The notes under the pieces were generated by a model, which ran no database searches, was not told where the DNA came from, and saw nothing but the letters and a program-made list of their open reading frames with translations. A program made the translations under genes and the position numbers. From positions 37,762 to 101,761 of the forward strand of contig CAMYJH010000011.1 in the NCBI GenBank assembly GCA_947258715.1: a stretch of DNA of 64,000 bases, in the 5' to 3' direction. This stretch comes from an uncultured Gammaproteobacteria bacterium. Lineage in GTDB: Bacteria; Pseudomonadota; Gammaproteobacteria; HK1. Below are positions 37,069 through 46,288 of this stretch, one piece after another. Position 1 is the first letter of the stretch. Each line of letters starts with the position of its first letter.

Positions 37069-39531
37069 TCATAGCTTGACGCGATTGAGTCGTAGCGCGT
37101 TCATTACGACCGAGACCGAGCTGAAGCTCATCGCCGCCGCGGCGATGATCGGGCTCAGTAAAATCCCGAACGCGGGATACAGCACCCCGGCCGCCACGGG
37201 TACGCCGACGGCGTTGTAGACAAAGGCAAAAAACAGGTTTTGACGGATGTTGCGCATGGCCGCGCGGCTCAGTCGCCGAGCCCGCACGAGCCCGCGCAGG
37301 TCGCCCTTTACGAGCGTCACACCGGCGCTCTCCATGGCCACGTCGGTGCCTGTACCCATGGCGATTCCGACCTGGGCCTGCGCTAGCGCGGGTGCGTCGT
37401 TAACGCCATCGCCAGCCATGCCCACGATGCGGCCCTCGCTTTGTAGCCGCTTGACCATCTCCGCCTTCTGATCGGGCAGCACGCCGGCAACGACCTCGTC
37501 CAGGCCAAGCTTGCGCGCCACCGCCTTAGCGGTGGTCGCGCTGTCCCCGGTGAGCATCACGATTTGCACCCCATCTTCATGCAACGCATTGATGGCAACT
37601 TGCGTCGTTTCCTTGATGGGATCGGCTACGCTCACCAGACCTGCCGCCTTGCGGTCAACGGCGACTAACATCACCGTCTGGCCTTCTTGGCGTAGCGCCT
37701 CGGCCCGTGCCGCGAGCGCGCCGGGAGATACTTTCAGAGTTTCGAGCAGTCGCGCATTGCCAAGCGCAACACGTGAGCCGTCCACCTCACCGGTCACGCC
37801 CTTGCCGGTTACGGACTCGAACGACTCCGCTTTGCCGAGCTCAACGCCCCGCTCGCTTGCGCCCTCGACAATCGCCGCCGCGAGCGGATGCTCGCTGCCA
37901 CGCTCGAGGGTCGCCGCAAGCCTCAGCAACATTGTCTCGTCGACTCCATTCAACGCCTCCACTTTGACGAGTTTCGGCTTTCCTTCCGTCAGCGTTCCCG
38001 TTTTGTCCATCACCAGGGTGTCGACTTTGCGCATTACCTCGATTGCTTCGGCGTTCTTGAAAAGGACGCCAAACTTCGCGCCCATACCCGTGGCGGTCAT
38101 GATGGACATCGGGGTCGCAAGCCCCAGCGCACAGGGACAAGCGATGATCAACACCGCCACCGCGTTGATAATGGCGTAGGCCATCGCCGGCGCGGGCCCT
38201 GCCAGTCCCCAGACAATGAAGGTGATGATGGCAATAACCACCACCACCGGCACAAAGTAACCGGCGACGATATCAGCGAGCTTTTGGATGGGCGCGCGGC
38301 TTCGCTGTGCCGCCGCCACCATTTGCACGATCTGCGAAAGCAGCGTATCGGCACCGACCCGTTTTGCCTCGATGGTCAAACCGCCGGTGCCGTTCACGGT
38401 GGCGCCGATTACCTTGTCGCCCGCCTCCTTCGCCACCGGGATCGGCTCGCCCGTCAGCATGGACTCGTCCACTGTGCTCATGCCCTCGACCACCACGCCG
38501 TCCACCGGCACCTTCTCGCCCGGCCTCACCCGCAGCCGGTCGCCGACCTGCACCAGTTCCAGCGGCACGTCAGCTTCGGAGCCATCGGCCTCGATGCGCC
38601 GGGCAGTCTTCGGGGTAAGGCCGAGCAGCGCCTTGATGGCGGCACCCGTGCGCTGGCGGGCCCGAAGCTCCATCACCTGTCCGAGCAGCACCAGGGTCAC
38701 GATCACCGCCGCCGCCTCGAAATACACCGCCACCTCGCCATGCGCGTCGCGAAAAGACGCGGGGAAGATTCCGGGCACCACCGTCGCCACTACGCTGTAG
38801 GCGTAGGCCACACCCGTGCCCAGTCCAATGAGGGTAAACATGTTGAGGCTGCGGTTGACCACCGACTGCCAGCCGCGGACGAAAAATGGCCATCCGCCCC
38901 AAAGCACTACGGGTGTTGCCAGCGCAAGCTCGATCCAGCCAAGCGTACGAGGCGTCGCTAGCCAGTCGAACGTTAGTCCCACCACATCGCCCATAGCGAT
39001 GATCACCAGGGGCACGGACAGAATCACACTCACCCAGAAACGGCGGGTAAAGTCCGCAAGTTCGGGATTCTCTTCCTCTTCCAGCGTTACCGTCACCGGC
39101 TCGAGCGCCATGCCGCACTTGGGGCACTCACCCGGCTCGTCGCGGACGATTTCCGGGTGCATCGGGCAAGTGTATTGCACCTTGGTAGGCAAAGCCGTTG
39201 GCATTTCAGGCTCCAGTGCCATACCGCAACTCGGACATGCCCCCGGGACGTCCTCGCGCACCTCCGTACACATCGGGCAGATGTAGGCGGCCGCTTCACC
39301 GGCCGATTGTGCCTTCGGCATGGGCTTGACCCCGCCTCCGACATAATGCTCGGGCGCGGCGCGGAATTTTTCCATGCAGCCGGTGCAGCAGAAGTAGTAG
39401 GCCTCGCCTTCATGGAGATGAGCGTGCTTCGACTCAGCAGTTACGGACATGCCGCAGACCGGATCGCGAAGCTCTAAGGTCGACCCCTTGCCAACATGCC
39501 CGTGGTCATGATGTGCGTGCGCTTGGTCCAT
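37069..39531 (-). CDS. copA: Copper-transporting P-type ATPase with YHS and two heavy-metal binding domains
   Basis: An 820-residue P1B ATPase. In order: His-rich N terminus (HAHHDHGH), YHS domain (RDPVCGMSV ... [12 protein letters not shown], about 25-65), two zinc-ribbon-like metal domains ([20 protein letters not shown] and [20 protein letters not shown]), then eight membrane segments. The ion motif is CPC in [13 protein letters not shown], phosphorylation [11 protein letters not shown], and hinge [16 protein letters not shown] with MSxxS-like helices fits Cu(I). No classical GMTCxxC HMA domain. ATG 39531 has AGGAA upstream. Confidence 0.93.
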   Translation of the reverse strand: MDQAHAHHDHGHVGKGSTLELRDPVCGMSVTAESKHAHLHEGEAYYFCCTGCMEKFRAAPEHYVGGGVKPMPKAQSAGEAAAYICPMCTEVREDVPGACPSCGMALEPEMPTALPTKVQYTCPMHPEIVRDEPGECPKCGMALEPVTVTLEEEENPELADFTRRFWVSVILSVPLVIIAMGDVVGLTFDWLATPRTLGWIELALATPVVLWGGWPFFVRGWQSVVNRSLNMFTLIGLGTGVAYAYSVVATVVPGIFPASFRDAHGEVAVYFEAAAVIVTLVLLGQVMELRARQRTGAAIKALLGLTPKTARRIEADGSEADVPLELVQVGDRLRVRPGEKVPVDGVVVEGMSTVDESMLTGEPIPVAKEAGDKVIGATVNGTGGLTIEAKRVGADTLLSQIVQMVAAAQRSRAPIQKLADIVAGYFVPVVVVIAIITFIVWGLAGPAPAMAYAIINAVAVLIIACPCALGLATPMSIMTATGMGAKFGVLFKNAEAIEVMRKVDTLVMDKTGTLTEGKPKLVKVEALNGVDETMLLRLAATLERGSEHPLAAAIVEGASERGVELGKAESFESVTGKGVTGEVDGSRVALGNARLLETLKVSPGALAARAEALRQEGQTVMLVAVDRKAAGLVSVADPIKETTQVAINALHEDGVQIVMLTGDSATTAKAVARKLGLDEVVAGVLPDQKAEMVKRLQSEGRIVGMAGDGVNDAPALAQAQVGIAMGTGTDVAMESAGVTLVKGDLRGLVRARRLSRAAMRNIRQNLFFAFVYNAVGVPVAAGVLYPAFGILLSPIIAAAAMSFSSVSVVMNALRLNRVKL

Positions 39532-39595
39532 TACCTGGGTTCCTTTCGAAGTTTTCAAAATGGCATCACCTGTTTCCGGCCGAATTCGTTTCTCT

Positions 39596-40225
39596 TCATC
39601 CCTGAGTCGCATCCACGCCGATCTGGATCAACTGATCCGAAACATACCGGTGCGGTGGAACCAGAAGATTGGTCGGTGCCGGCACCCCCTTGAATACGCG
39701 GCCTGCAAAGTCGAAGCGGGATCCGTGGCAAGGGCAAAAATAACCCCCGCGCCAGTCCGCGCCGAGATCCGCCGGGGCGATATCCGGACGAAAGGACGGC
39801 ACACAGCCAAGATGAGTGCAAAGCGCAACCACGACTAAATATTCCGGTCGAATTGAACGATAGTCGTTGCGCGCATACGTGGGCTGCTGGCTTTCCGCCC
39901 TTGACTCGGGATCGCGCAGCTCGTCGGTTAGCGTCTCCAACGTGGCGAGAATTTCGGGCGTGCGTCTGAGCAGCCAGACTGGCTTCCGGCGCCATTCAAC
40001 GGTGATTTGTTGCCCAGGCTCGAGCTTGCTTACATCCACGACGATCGGTGCGGCCGCCGCAAGAGCACGTTCGCTGGGCTTTAAAGAAAACAGAAACGGC
40101 ACAGCGACCAGCCCCGCGCCAATTCCGCCAACGATGGTGGTGCTTGTTACCAGGAAGCGTCTTCGATGAGAGTCCACGGATCCATCCGCGCTGCGAGCAC
40201 CCCCTTGAACCTGAAAAATTTCCAT
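39596..40225 (-). CDS. Rieske iron-sulfur protein (ubiquinol-cytochrome c reductase type), orphan
   Basis: A 209-residue protein with a twin-arginine type signal ([20 protein letters not shown]) and both Rieske boxes, CTHLGC and CPCHGS, near residues 139 and 170. The spacing and [12 protein letters not shown] tail match PetA. A longer start at 40258 is possible. No petB or petC follows; instead the copper ATPase lies just downstream. It may be a second Rieske serving another complex. Confidence 0.88.
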   Translation of the reverse strand: MEIFQVQGGARSADGSVDSHRRRFLVTSTTIVGGIGAGLVAVPFLFSLKPSERALAAAAPIVVDVSKLEPGQQITVEWRRKPVWLLRRTPEILATLETLTDELRDPESRAESQQPTYARNDYRSIRPEYLVVVALCTHLGCVPSFRPDIAPADLGADWRGGYFCPCHGSRFDFAGRVFKGVPAPTNLLVPPHRYVSDQLIQIGVDATQG

Positions 40226-40412
40226 CTCAAAAATCTTGCTAACTGAGCCGCGTATCACGAGCGGTCCACCATAAGGTATCGTCTTCTGAACTAAGCGCTT
40301 TTACGGAGAACGTCGGTGCATCATGCGCACCAGGAGATAGTCTGTTCAGAAACCACGATCGCCGACGCGGATTGCTTCTGCATACGAAGCAACCCACGCT
40401 GAAAGGCCGGAA

Positions 40413-40856
40413 TTAATTTCGAAGGCGTCTGGTGGAGAGGTAGATGGGTACGCGCGCCATCGCGGACGCCGATAGCGCGTTAGGTTCGAAGAGCTTGTCT
40501 ACGTTCGACGTTATTGTAGCGAAGGCAACGACTGCCCGCGACACTGTGGGCCTGTAGTCGGGGTCGGTAGAAACGGTTACTGGAAGAATTTGTCCGCGGT
40601 CGGCGTGTTGAGCGGCAAGCACACAGCACTCTAAATCGTCTCGGCTCCCGTTGAGCACGTGCGAAACGAAATTTTCATTGACGGTCGAGTGGGCGAAGTC
40701 TCCGGGCAGAGGCCCATGGGATGCCGACACGAATGCAGGGGCGCAGATTTGTAAACTAACGCTCAGGCCGAGCAATACGAGCAGGCCACGGAAGAATGAC
40801 GATCGGAGCCTTGCGAGATGTCGAACATACTCAAACATTGGGGTGCGTGGACTCAT
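40413..40856 (-). CDS. Exported hypothetical protein
   Basis: Up to 147 residues with a signal peptide (FFRGLLVLLGLSVSLQICAP then AFVSASHG). The mature part has a Cys pair (LECCVLAAQHADRG) and no recognised family. A second start (MFEYVRHL, 40838) is possible. A near-consensus FNR-type palindrome lies about 130 bases upstream. Moderately supported as a gene. Confidence 0.5.
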   Translation of the reverse strand: MSPRTPMFEYVRHLARLRSSFFRGLLVLLGLSVSLQICAPAFVSASHGPLPGDFAHSTVNENFVSHVLNGSRDDLECCVLAAQHADRGQILPVTVSTDPDYRPTVSRAVVAFATITSNVDKLFEPNALSASAMARVPIYLSTRRLRN

Positions 40857-41204
40857 CTGCGAGAAGGCTCTCTACCTTCTGTCTATATACCATAACGTTT
40901 TCAACAAGTCTGGGACCAAACATGGATCGCTTGAGGAATGATTACTTAACCCAGCAAAAAACTAGTCGTATTGATCCGTGTCAATTTTTAGCCGCTAAAT
41001 GACTGGATACGTCAGGCGATTTCGTGCCTCGACGCTATCAACCTAGCATTCCAGCGCAATAACGAGCCGCGCCGGGGTGGCCTGGTTGCGAGCCGCCAGA
41101 CTTTCAAGGCGCCATAAGATCGCTCTCGCGCCCAGCGAGTCACCGATAACACGGCGGCAAGGCGACCGGAGGGGCCGACCGTCGCGAGGTTGGAAAACGA
41201 CAGA
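40857..41204. other. Intergenic region with FNR-like box
   Basis: About 350 bases without a convincing gene, AT-rich around 40880-41000. It holds the FNR-type palindrome at 40971-40984. Confidence 0.5.
40971..40984. promoter_or_regulatory. FNR/ANR-like palindrome TTGAT-CCGT-GTCAA
   Basis: Matches TTGAT-N4-ATCAA with one mismatch. It is placed about 133 bases upstream of the minus-strand exported hypothetical gene. Confidence 0.45.
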
Positions 41205-41936
41205 TCAGCCAATCTGCGAGAACACCGGAAAAGTGCGCAGCAGCCAGTAGGAAAAAATCGTCAGGTAGCCGGTGATCATGGCGATCCCCATGAGAATCAG
41301 GATGATCCCCGCACCGACCTGAAGCGGCACGCCGACTTTTCTCATCGCGCCCATGCGCGAGACGAAGGTCCCGGTAAAAAGAGCCGCGGCGATGAAGGGC
41401 ACCCCCAGTCCCAGGGAGTAAATCGCCAACAGCGCCACACCGCTGCCGAATTCGGGCGAAACGGTGGACACGGTCAAAATTGCCCCCAGCACGGGCCCGA
41501 TACAAGGCGTCCAGCCGAAGGCGAAGGCAAGACCCAGACCGAACGCCGCATAAGGAGAACCGCGATTAATTACGCCCTGGAACCTCAGGTCACGGCCCAG
41601 CCATGAAAGCTTAAATACTCCTGCCATGAAAAGGCCGAATACCAGGACGATAATTCCACCGATTATGGTCGCCTCGTTCTTGTACTTGAGCAGCATTTGA
41701 CCCAGCGCCGAAGCGCCCGCGCCGAGGGTCACGAAGACCAGGGAAAAACCGGCCACAAACATCAGGCTGGTACCGAGTAAGGGGGCCAGCGGCTGCGCTT
41801 TCTGCTCTGCGCCGATGGACTTACCGGTGACGTAAGAGATGTACGCCGGAACCAGCGGCAGCACGCAGGGCGACAAGAACGAGATCATCCCCGCGACAAA
41901 TGCCGTAAGTACACCGATGCCGGAAATCTCGAGCAT
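41205..41936 (-). CDS. ccdA: Cytochrome c biogenesis / thiol transport protein CcdA
   Basis: A 243-residue, six-segment membrane protein that passes electrons from thioredoxin across the membrane. The two redox Cys lie in ISFLSPCVLPLVPAYISYVT (segment 1) and FAFGWTPCIGPVLGAIL (segment 4), both diagnostic. It is the last gene of a minus-strand run DsbA-like, TlpA-like, SCO, CcdA, so it probably keeps those periplasmic thiols reduced. Not part of the ccm cluster at 2.5-8.3 kb. Confidence 0.94.
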   Translation of the reverse strand: MLEISGIGVLTAFVAGMISFLSPCVLPLVPAYISYVTGKSIGAEQKAQPLAPLLGTSLMFVAGFSLVFVTLGAGASALGQMLLKYKNEATIIGGIIVLVFGLFMAGVFKLSWLGRDLRFQGVINRGSPYAAFGLGLAFAFGWTPCIGPVLGAILTVSTVSPEFGSGVALLAIYSLGLGVPFIAAALFTGTFVSRMGAMRKVGVPLQVGAGIILILMGIAMITGYLTIFSYWLLRTFPVFSQIG

Positions 41937-41986
41937 GAGTTAAACCTGGTGGCGACGGCGCCGCGAAGCTGAATCGATTCGCGGAC

Positions 41987-42802
41987 TCATAAATTTGTTG
42001 AAGAGGTTTTTTCGCGCCGCGCTCCCCTCGAGCCGAGGAAAGTCCAGCCAGCCCACAGCAGCACAAGGATACAGACTACGCCCACCGCCGAGAGCACCCA
42101 GTCCACGGGTCTCAATGCGTTTTGCGCGGATCCGCTTGGCGCGACCGTTGCTGCGCCGTGGTCGCCGTGAAGCAACGCGGCAGCATAGCTGACGAGGCTC
42201 ACGGTATCGAAGTTGAGACCATGATACCGCGCCCGCATCTGCCCTTCTGGGTCGATGAGATGGGTGACGGCGCCGTGGACCTGCGCGCCCTCGCCGGTGG
42301 GCGTGAATTCGAGCCCATAAGCGCGAGCAAGCTCGATGCCGGCGGTCTCCCGGCCGGAACCCCCGAAAAGGAAGGTCCAATTGGCGGAATCGATGCCGTA
42401 CTGCTTTGGATACTCCCGCATCAAGTCGGCAGTGGCTGCGGCGTCTTCGATGTCGGTGGCGACGGCCACAAATTGGATTTGATCTTGTAATTCTGCGGAC
42501 GCTATCTGCTCCTGAACCTTCTTGATCTTGAGACTGTGCAGCGGACACTCGTCCCGGCAGCGCGCGTAGAGAAAATACAGCACCACCGGCTTGCCGCCAA
42601 AATCTCCCAGCGACAGGGCCTGTCCGTCCGGGCTCTGTAGACTGAATCCCGGGGCGGGTTTGTTGACGATCTGAGTGTAAGGCTCCGCCTCGCCCATCTG
42701 TTTTTCCATTTTTTCCAGGTCGTGGGCAAAAGCGGCCTGCGGCACAGGAATCAGGGCGACACTGAGCAGCAGACAGAACCCAATGGGCGGAAGTAACCCC
42801 AT
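41987..42802 (-). CDS. SCO1/SenC/PrrC family protein
   Basis: A 271-residue protein with a signal peptide, a thioredoxin-like domain with the copper-binding CxxxC (RCRDECPLH) near residue 82 and the His ligand in GAVTHLIDPEG. A C-terminal membrane anchor follows (SAVGVVCILVLLWAGWTFLG). SCO proteins deliver copper to cytochrome oxidase CuA or act as thiol reductases. No oxidase genes are in the window. It starts one base inside the end of the TlpA-like gene, in operon with ccdA. Confidence 0.9.
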   Translation of the reverse strand: MGLLPPIGFCLLLSVALIPVPQAAFAHDLEKMEKQMGEAEPYTQIVNKPAPGFSLQSPDGQALSLGDFGGKPVVLYFLYARCRDECPLHSLKIKKVQEQIASAELQDQIQFVAVATDIEDAAATADLMREYPKQYGIDSANWTFLFGGSGRETAGIELARAYGLEFTPTGEGAQVHGAVTHLIDPEGQMRARYHGLNFDTVSLVSYAAALLHGDHGAATVAPSGSAQNALRPVDWVLSAVGVVCILVLLWAGWTFLGSRGARREKTSSTNL

Positions 42803-43416
42803 CAGTCACCGGAACTGCCCATATAGCTGCGGATCTGGGCAACGACCTCCGGGCTGTCCCACTCCGCGGGACCGAGCTTGCGACCGATCTCTAGGCCGCC
42901 GCCATCGATGAGCAGCGTCGCGGGCACACCGATGACGCCGAGCAGGGCCGGCGCACTCAAACGGTCGTCGACGTAGATATCGAGATGTTTCAGACCCAAC
43001 TCGTCATAGAAGTCTTTGACTACCGCGGCTCCCTCCTGATCCAACGACAGCGCCACCACCGCGAAATCTTCGCCGCCGAGCACTGCCTGCAGCCGATCCA
43101 GCGTCGGCATCTCCTCACGGCAGGGCACGCACCAAGTTGCCCAAAGATTGAGCAGCACCGTCTTGCCCCTGAAATCGGACAGCGACATGGTCTCGCCGCT
43201 TCCGTTGGTAAACGACACTTCTGGAAGCTTGCGCGGCGTCTCGTAGGCGTTGAAGCTGAACCCAGCTTCGGAGGTCGCCGGTTTGACGGAACTCAAGGCA
43301 GCGGACTCCATCTGGGTTTGTGCCAGGCGGTGGTAGGCGTAGATCCCGGTCATGGTGGCGGCCGCCGCCACAAGCGGCAACACCACGCTCCACGAACGCG
43401 CGCTCACCGACAGCAC
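42802..43416 (-). CDS. TlpA/ResA-like membrane-anchored thioredoxin
   Basis: A 204-residue protein with an N-terminal anchor (about 10-30) and a thioredoxin fold. The active site is NLWATWCVPCREEMPTLDRL, with cis-Pro in GVIGVPATLLID. TlpA-type reductases keep SCO or apocytochrome cysteines reduced. It overlaps the SCO gene by one base, so coupling is likely. Distinct from CcmG at 7264. Confidence 0.91.
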   Translation of the reverse strand: MLSVSARSWSVVLPLVAAAATMTGIYAYHRLAQTQMESAALSSVKPATSEAGFSFNAYETPRKLPEVSFTNGSGETMSLSDFRGKTVLLNLWATWCVPCREEMPTLDRLQAVLGGEDFAVVALSLDQEGAAVVKDFYDELGLKHLDIYVDDRLSAPALLGVIGVPATLLIDGGGLEIGRKLGPAEWDSPEVVAQIRSYMGSSGD

Positions 43417-43456
43417 CTCGGTATCGTCGCAACTTGAACGCTCGACGCTGCCGGCC

Positions 43457-44308
43457 TCACGACGCCCCTTCTTCCTCGAGCAGTTGGTCGATAAGCTGCT
43501 TCAGGGTGCCGAACGGCACCGCCCCCGGCCGCGGGACCGCGGAACCGGAGTCGTTGTTCAACAAGATGTTGCCCGGCGTACCACGGATTCCGATGCGAAC
43601 GCCCTCCTCGTAGTCCTCTTGCACCCGCTTCGTGTAACGCCGCTCTTTTAGACAATCGTCGAAGGCATCACCGTCGAGACCAATCTCGCGGGCGAGCGGA
43701 ACGAGCCCGTTGATTGGAAAACCCTGGCCGTTGGAGGTGGTGCGCTCGTAAATCGTATCGGTGTACTTCCAAAAGGAGTCGTTGCCGCCCAGCGCGGCGG
43801 CACATTCGGAAGCCTCCGCCTGCATTTGCGCACCCGGATTGTGAAACGCCAGAGGAAAATGCCGATAGACCCAGTTCACCTTGCCGTCATAGGCGTCGAC
43901 GAGCTCTTTGGCCGTGACGTGGAAACGCTTGCAGAAAGGGCATTCGAAGTCCGAATACTCGATCAGAGACACCACCGCGTCCGGGTTGCCGTAGATGTGG
44001 TCGCGCGTGGCGTTGACTTCACGAACGTTCTTCGCCAGGGCAGCCAAGTCCTGCTGCTCGCGGGCCTCGGCTTGGGAACGGGCCCGGCGCTGCCGCTCGA
44101 TGTAGCGGCCGATCCCGGCGTCTATGGCGGCGTCCAGCTGACCCTCTTCCATGAGTTCGCGCACTATCTCCTGCTTGAGTTTCTCCTTCAGCGCTTCATA
44201 CTCGCCAGAACTTATTTCCGCCTCCGGGTCCGCCGCGTGGCCTGCCGGAATCGCCAGGCCAAAGGCGATAAACGCGGCCAGCGGCCATGATTTAAGCCAT
44301 TTATGCAT
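43457..44308 (-). CDS. DsbA-family disulfide oxidoreductase (BdbD/Com1-like)
   Basis: A 283-residue exported protein: signal peptide (WPLAAFIAFGLAIPAGHA), a long charged helical linker (about 25-105, rich in Glu, Arg and Ala), then a thioredoxin fold with FSDFECPFCKRFH-type active site (EYSDFECPFC) and cis-Pro in GIRGTPGNILL. The frame is open far upstream, but the family start is the ATG at 44308. It opens the DsbA-TlpA-SCO-CcdA operon. Confidence 0.88.
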   Translation of the reverse strand: MHKWLKSWPLAAFIAFGLAIPAGHAADPEAEISSGEYEALKEKLKQEIVRELMEEGQLDAAIDAGIGRYIERQRRARSQAEAREQQDLAALAKNVREVNATRDHIYGNPDAVVSLIEYSDFECPFCKRFHVTAKELVDAYDGKVNWVYRHFPLAFHNPGAQMQAEASECAAALGGNDSFWKYTDTIYERTTSNGQGFPINGLVPLAREIGLDGDAFDDCLKERRYTKRVQEDYEEGVRIGIRGTPGNILLNNDSGSAVPRPGAVPFGTLKQLIDQLLEEEGAS

Positions 44309-44549
44309 TAGTTTCGCTCCACATCGCTTTCCCGCCGTTGCGGTTTTGTCCACGAAAAACGCCACAGGTTCCCCAGCGCGGGAGTGCTGCGCGGAGGCCA
44401 CTTTGCGCCTGAGCCCGCAAAGATAGCGTAAGCGGCCGCGCTCATCATCCTTGCGGGCGGCATTCAGTTCCTTATCTCGGCTTTCAACCGCTTCGGACTC
44501 GGCGTATGCTCGACTCAGGCAATAGCGCACGTTTAAAAGAGGTTCGCCC

Positions 44550-44837
44550 ATGACCGGCGGGGGCAAAACCCTCTACCCGATGCTCGGCGTAGGCGCTTTC
44601 TTCGTCATGTTCTGGGTCGGTTTCGTGGTTGGTTTCGAGCTGGGTTTGAGCTGCGGGCTGTTTCTCCTAAACGCCCTCTTCTTCGCCTGCGCCGGCGCCT
44701 GGTGTGTGGTGCGGCTCGAGCTTGCCGACGCCCACCCGTCCGCACTGCGCACAAGCTCCGCTGACGGCAATAGCGGCATGCGCCGCCGTGAGTCGAGACC
44801 CGCCGTCTTGCTCCCCAATCCGTTTGTGTCTCGCTGA
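44550..44837 (+). CDS. Small membrane protein, hypothetical
   Basis: A 95-residue frame with two hydrophobic segments (YPMLGVGAFFVMFWVGFVVG and LSCGLFLLNALFFACAGAW) and a Ser/Arg-rich tail. AAGAGG lies 9-14 bases before the ATG, which supports translation. No family recognised. Confidence 0.45.
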   Translation: MTGGGKTLYPMLGVGAFFVMFWVGFVVGFELGLSCGLFLLNALFFACAGAWCVVRLELADAHPSALRTSSADGNSGMRRRESRPAVLLPNPFVSR

Positions 44838-45248
44838 GTCCCGCGGACGCGACGACCGTCGCGGCTGTTCCCGAACAGCTGAAAACCCAGCTCATCGAAA
44901 AGCTCAGGCCCACCGGCGCGAGAAGCGGGAAAAACGCATTCAGCGGCCTAGGGATCTGGATTGAACACCTTTTTCGCGCACTCATTTCTCGGCAGTCCTG
45001 CGCTCCTTCATTCAGGTAAATTATACGAACCGCCCGTACTATCGGCCCCCTGGTGTCGAGTCCTCCATGCACTGCAAAAAAACTATCGCTGTCATGTAGC
45101 CCCCCCTATGTGAGGAAGTCATCGAAGATTCAAAAAAGCTTTTTTTTGCGCTGGGCGAAAAAAATTTCGCAAGCACTGGCTACGGCGCTAGAACCTTGCA
45201 AAGCTACGCAGCGAACCGTCTGATTCTCAAAAAGAAAATAGTTTCGGT
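44838..45248. other. Intergenic region with AT-rich palindromes
   Basis: No gene seen. It holds a perfect AT palindrome AAAAAAGCTTTTTT at 45132-45145 and a hairpin GCGAAA/TTTCGC at 45155-45170. On the minus strand they could end transcription of the methyltransferase gene, but the stems are weak. Confidence 0.4.
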
Positions 45249-46268
45249 TCAGCGAGTGACGAACACGAACAGCGCCTGGTCGCCATCGGCATCCTCGTTG
45301 AGGTGCCGCGTGGCATCCGCGAACCGGCGCAGAGATTTGGCGCTGAAGATATTCTTCATCTTGGGCGATGCGTTCAGAGGAATATTGCGCTGATAGAGCT
45401 CGCTTCCGATGAACTGGAGCGTGGTCGAATCGTGGCGGGCGCGCACCAGAGAAAACCCGTTTTCGCCGGCGAGCCGGTGCATCCCCTCGACCGTAGGCAG
45501 CCACAGGTGGCGGGGCGGATCCAGCTGCACCCAGTTTTCCCCGTAGCGGCGCCAGGCATAGCTTCCGGCGATCGGAATACGGATCAGAAGCTTGCCGCCC
45601 GGAGCGAGCAGCTGGCGCGCCGCTTCGAGGCTGTCATGGGGATCGGACACATGCTCGAGGGAGTGATGAAACATAATGAAGTCGAATTCGCCCGGGCGCT
45701 GCGCCGCCAGCTCGACGATCTTTTTCTTGTAAACGCGCACGCCCAGAGGGTATTCGATATCCGTTTCTATATGGGGATCGACGCCGGCGCACTCTTTGAA
45801 ACCGCCGAGCTTCATCCTTAGCACAAGCTTTCCCGCGCCGCAGCCGACGTCGAGCACCCGCGCATCGGTCCCGACCTGGGCGAAACGGCACCAGTCTACG
45901 TAGTCCAGAGGCTTTAAGAATCGGTTGGCACTCTTTCCGAGCCAGTCTTCAGCACCAAAGGCATGCTGCACCCGATGTCGGTCAATGATTCTCCTGATGA
46001 AATTTCTGACCGGCCGACGATAGGGCTTGAAAGAAAAGTAATTTCGGGGGTAATAGTGATCCAGATTATCCGGCACCTCCAGAATTTGGACGCAGCCGCA
46101 CTCACCGCACTCCCAGTACTCGAAGGGGTCCCGGGTACCGATCATCATTTCCCGGGCGACGAATGGGTTGCCGTTGAACGCCGCGCCGCAAACGCGACAC
46201 GGGTGACCGGACGTTATCGGCATTTTCTTCCCGGCGGCCGTTGCGCCGGGTTTATCGAAACTCGTCAT
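45249..46268 (-). CDS. SAM-dependent methyltransferase with N-terminal zinc ribbon
   Basis: A 339-residue enzyme. The N terminus carries Cys pairs, HPCRVCG and WECGECGCVQ, like the zinc-binding domain of sugar C-methyltransferases. The central fold has ARVLDVGCGAGKLVLRMKLG (SAM loop), FDFIMFHHSLEHVSDPHDSL and LAPGGKLLIRIP. Such proteins often act on sugar nucleotides or other surface polymers, but no polysaccharide genes are nearby. It stands alone before the molybdoprotein gene on the same strand. Confidence 0.84.
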   Translation of the reverse strand: MTSFDKPGATAAGKKMPITSGHPCRVCGAAFNGNPFVAREMMIGTRDPFEYWECGECGCVQILEVPDNLDHYYPRNYFSFKPYRRPVRNFIRRIIDRHRVQHAFGAEDWLGKSANRFLKPLDYVDWCRFAQVGTDARVLDVGCGAGKLVLRMKLGGFKECAGVDPHIETDIEYPLGVRVYKKKIVELAAQRPGEFDFIMFHHSLEHVSDPHDSLEAARQLLAPGGKLLIRIPIAGSYAWRRYGENWVQLDPPRHLWLPTVEGMHRLAGENGFSLVRARHDSTTLQFIGSELYQRNIPLNASPKMKNIFSAKSLRRFADATRHLNEDADGDQALFVFVTR

Positions 46269-46288
46269 GGATGATTAAAGCCGCAGGC

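Noticed and set aside
37888..38961. 357-codon plus-strand open frame across copA
   Set aside because: It is antisense to the P-type ATPase core with a His/Arg-rich shadow composition.
45132..45170. Strong terminator after the zinc-ribbon methyltransferase gene
   Set aside because: The palindromes are almost pure A/T or have 6-base stems, and the order of stem and T run on the minus strand is poor; kept only as an AT-rich region.
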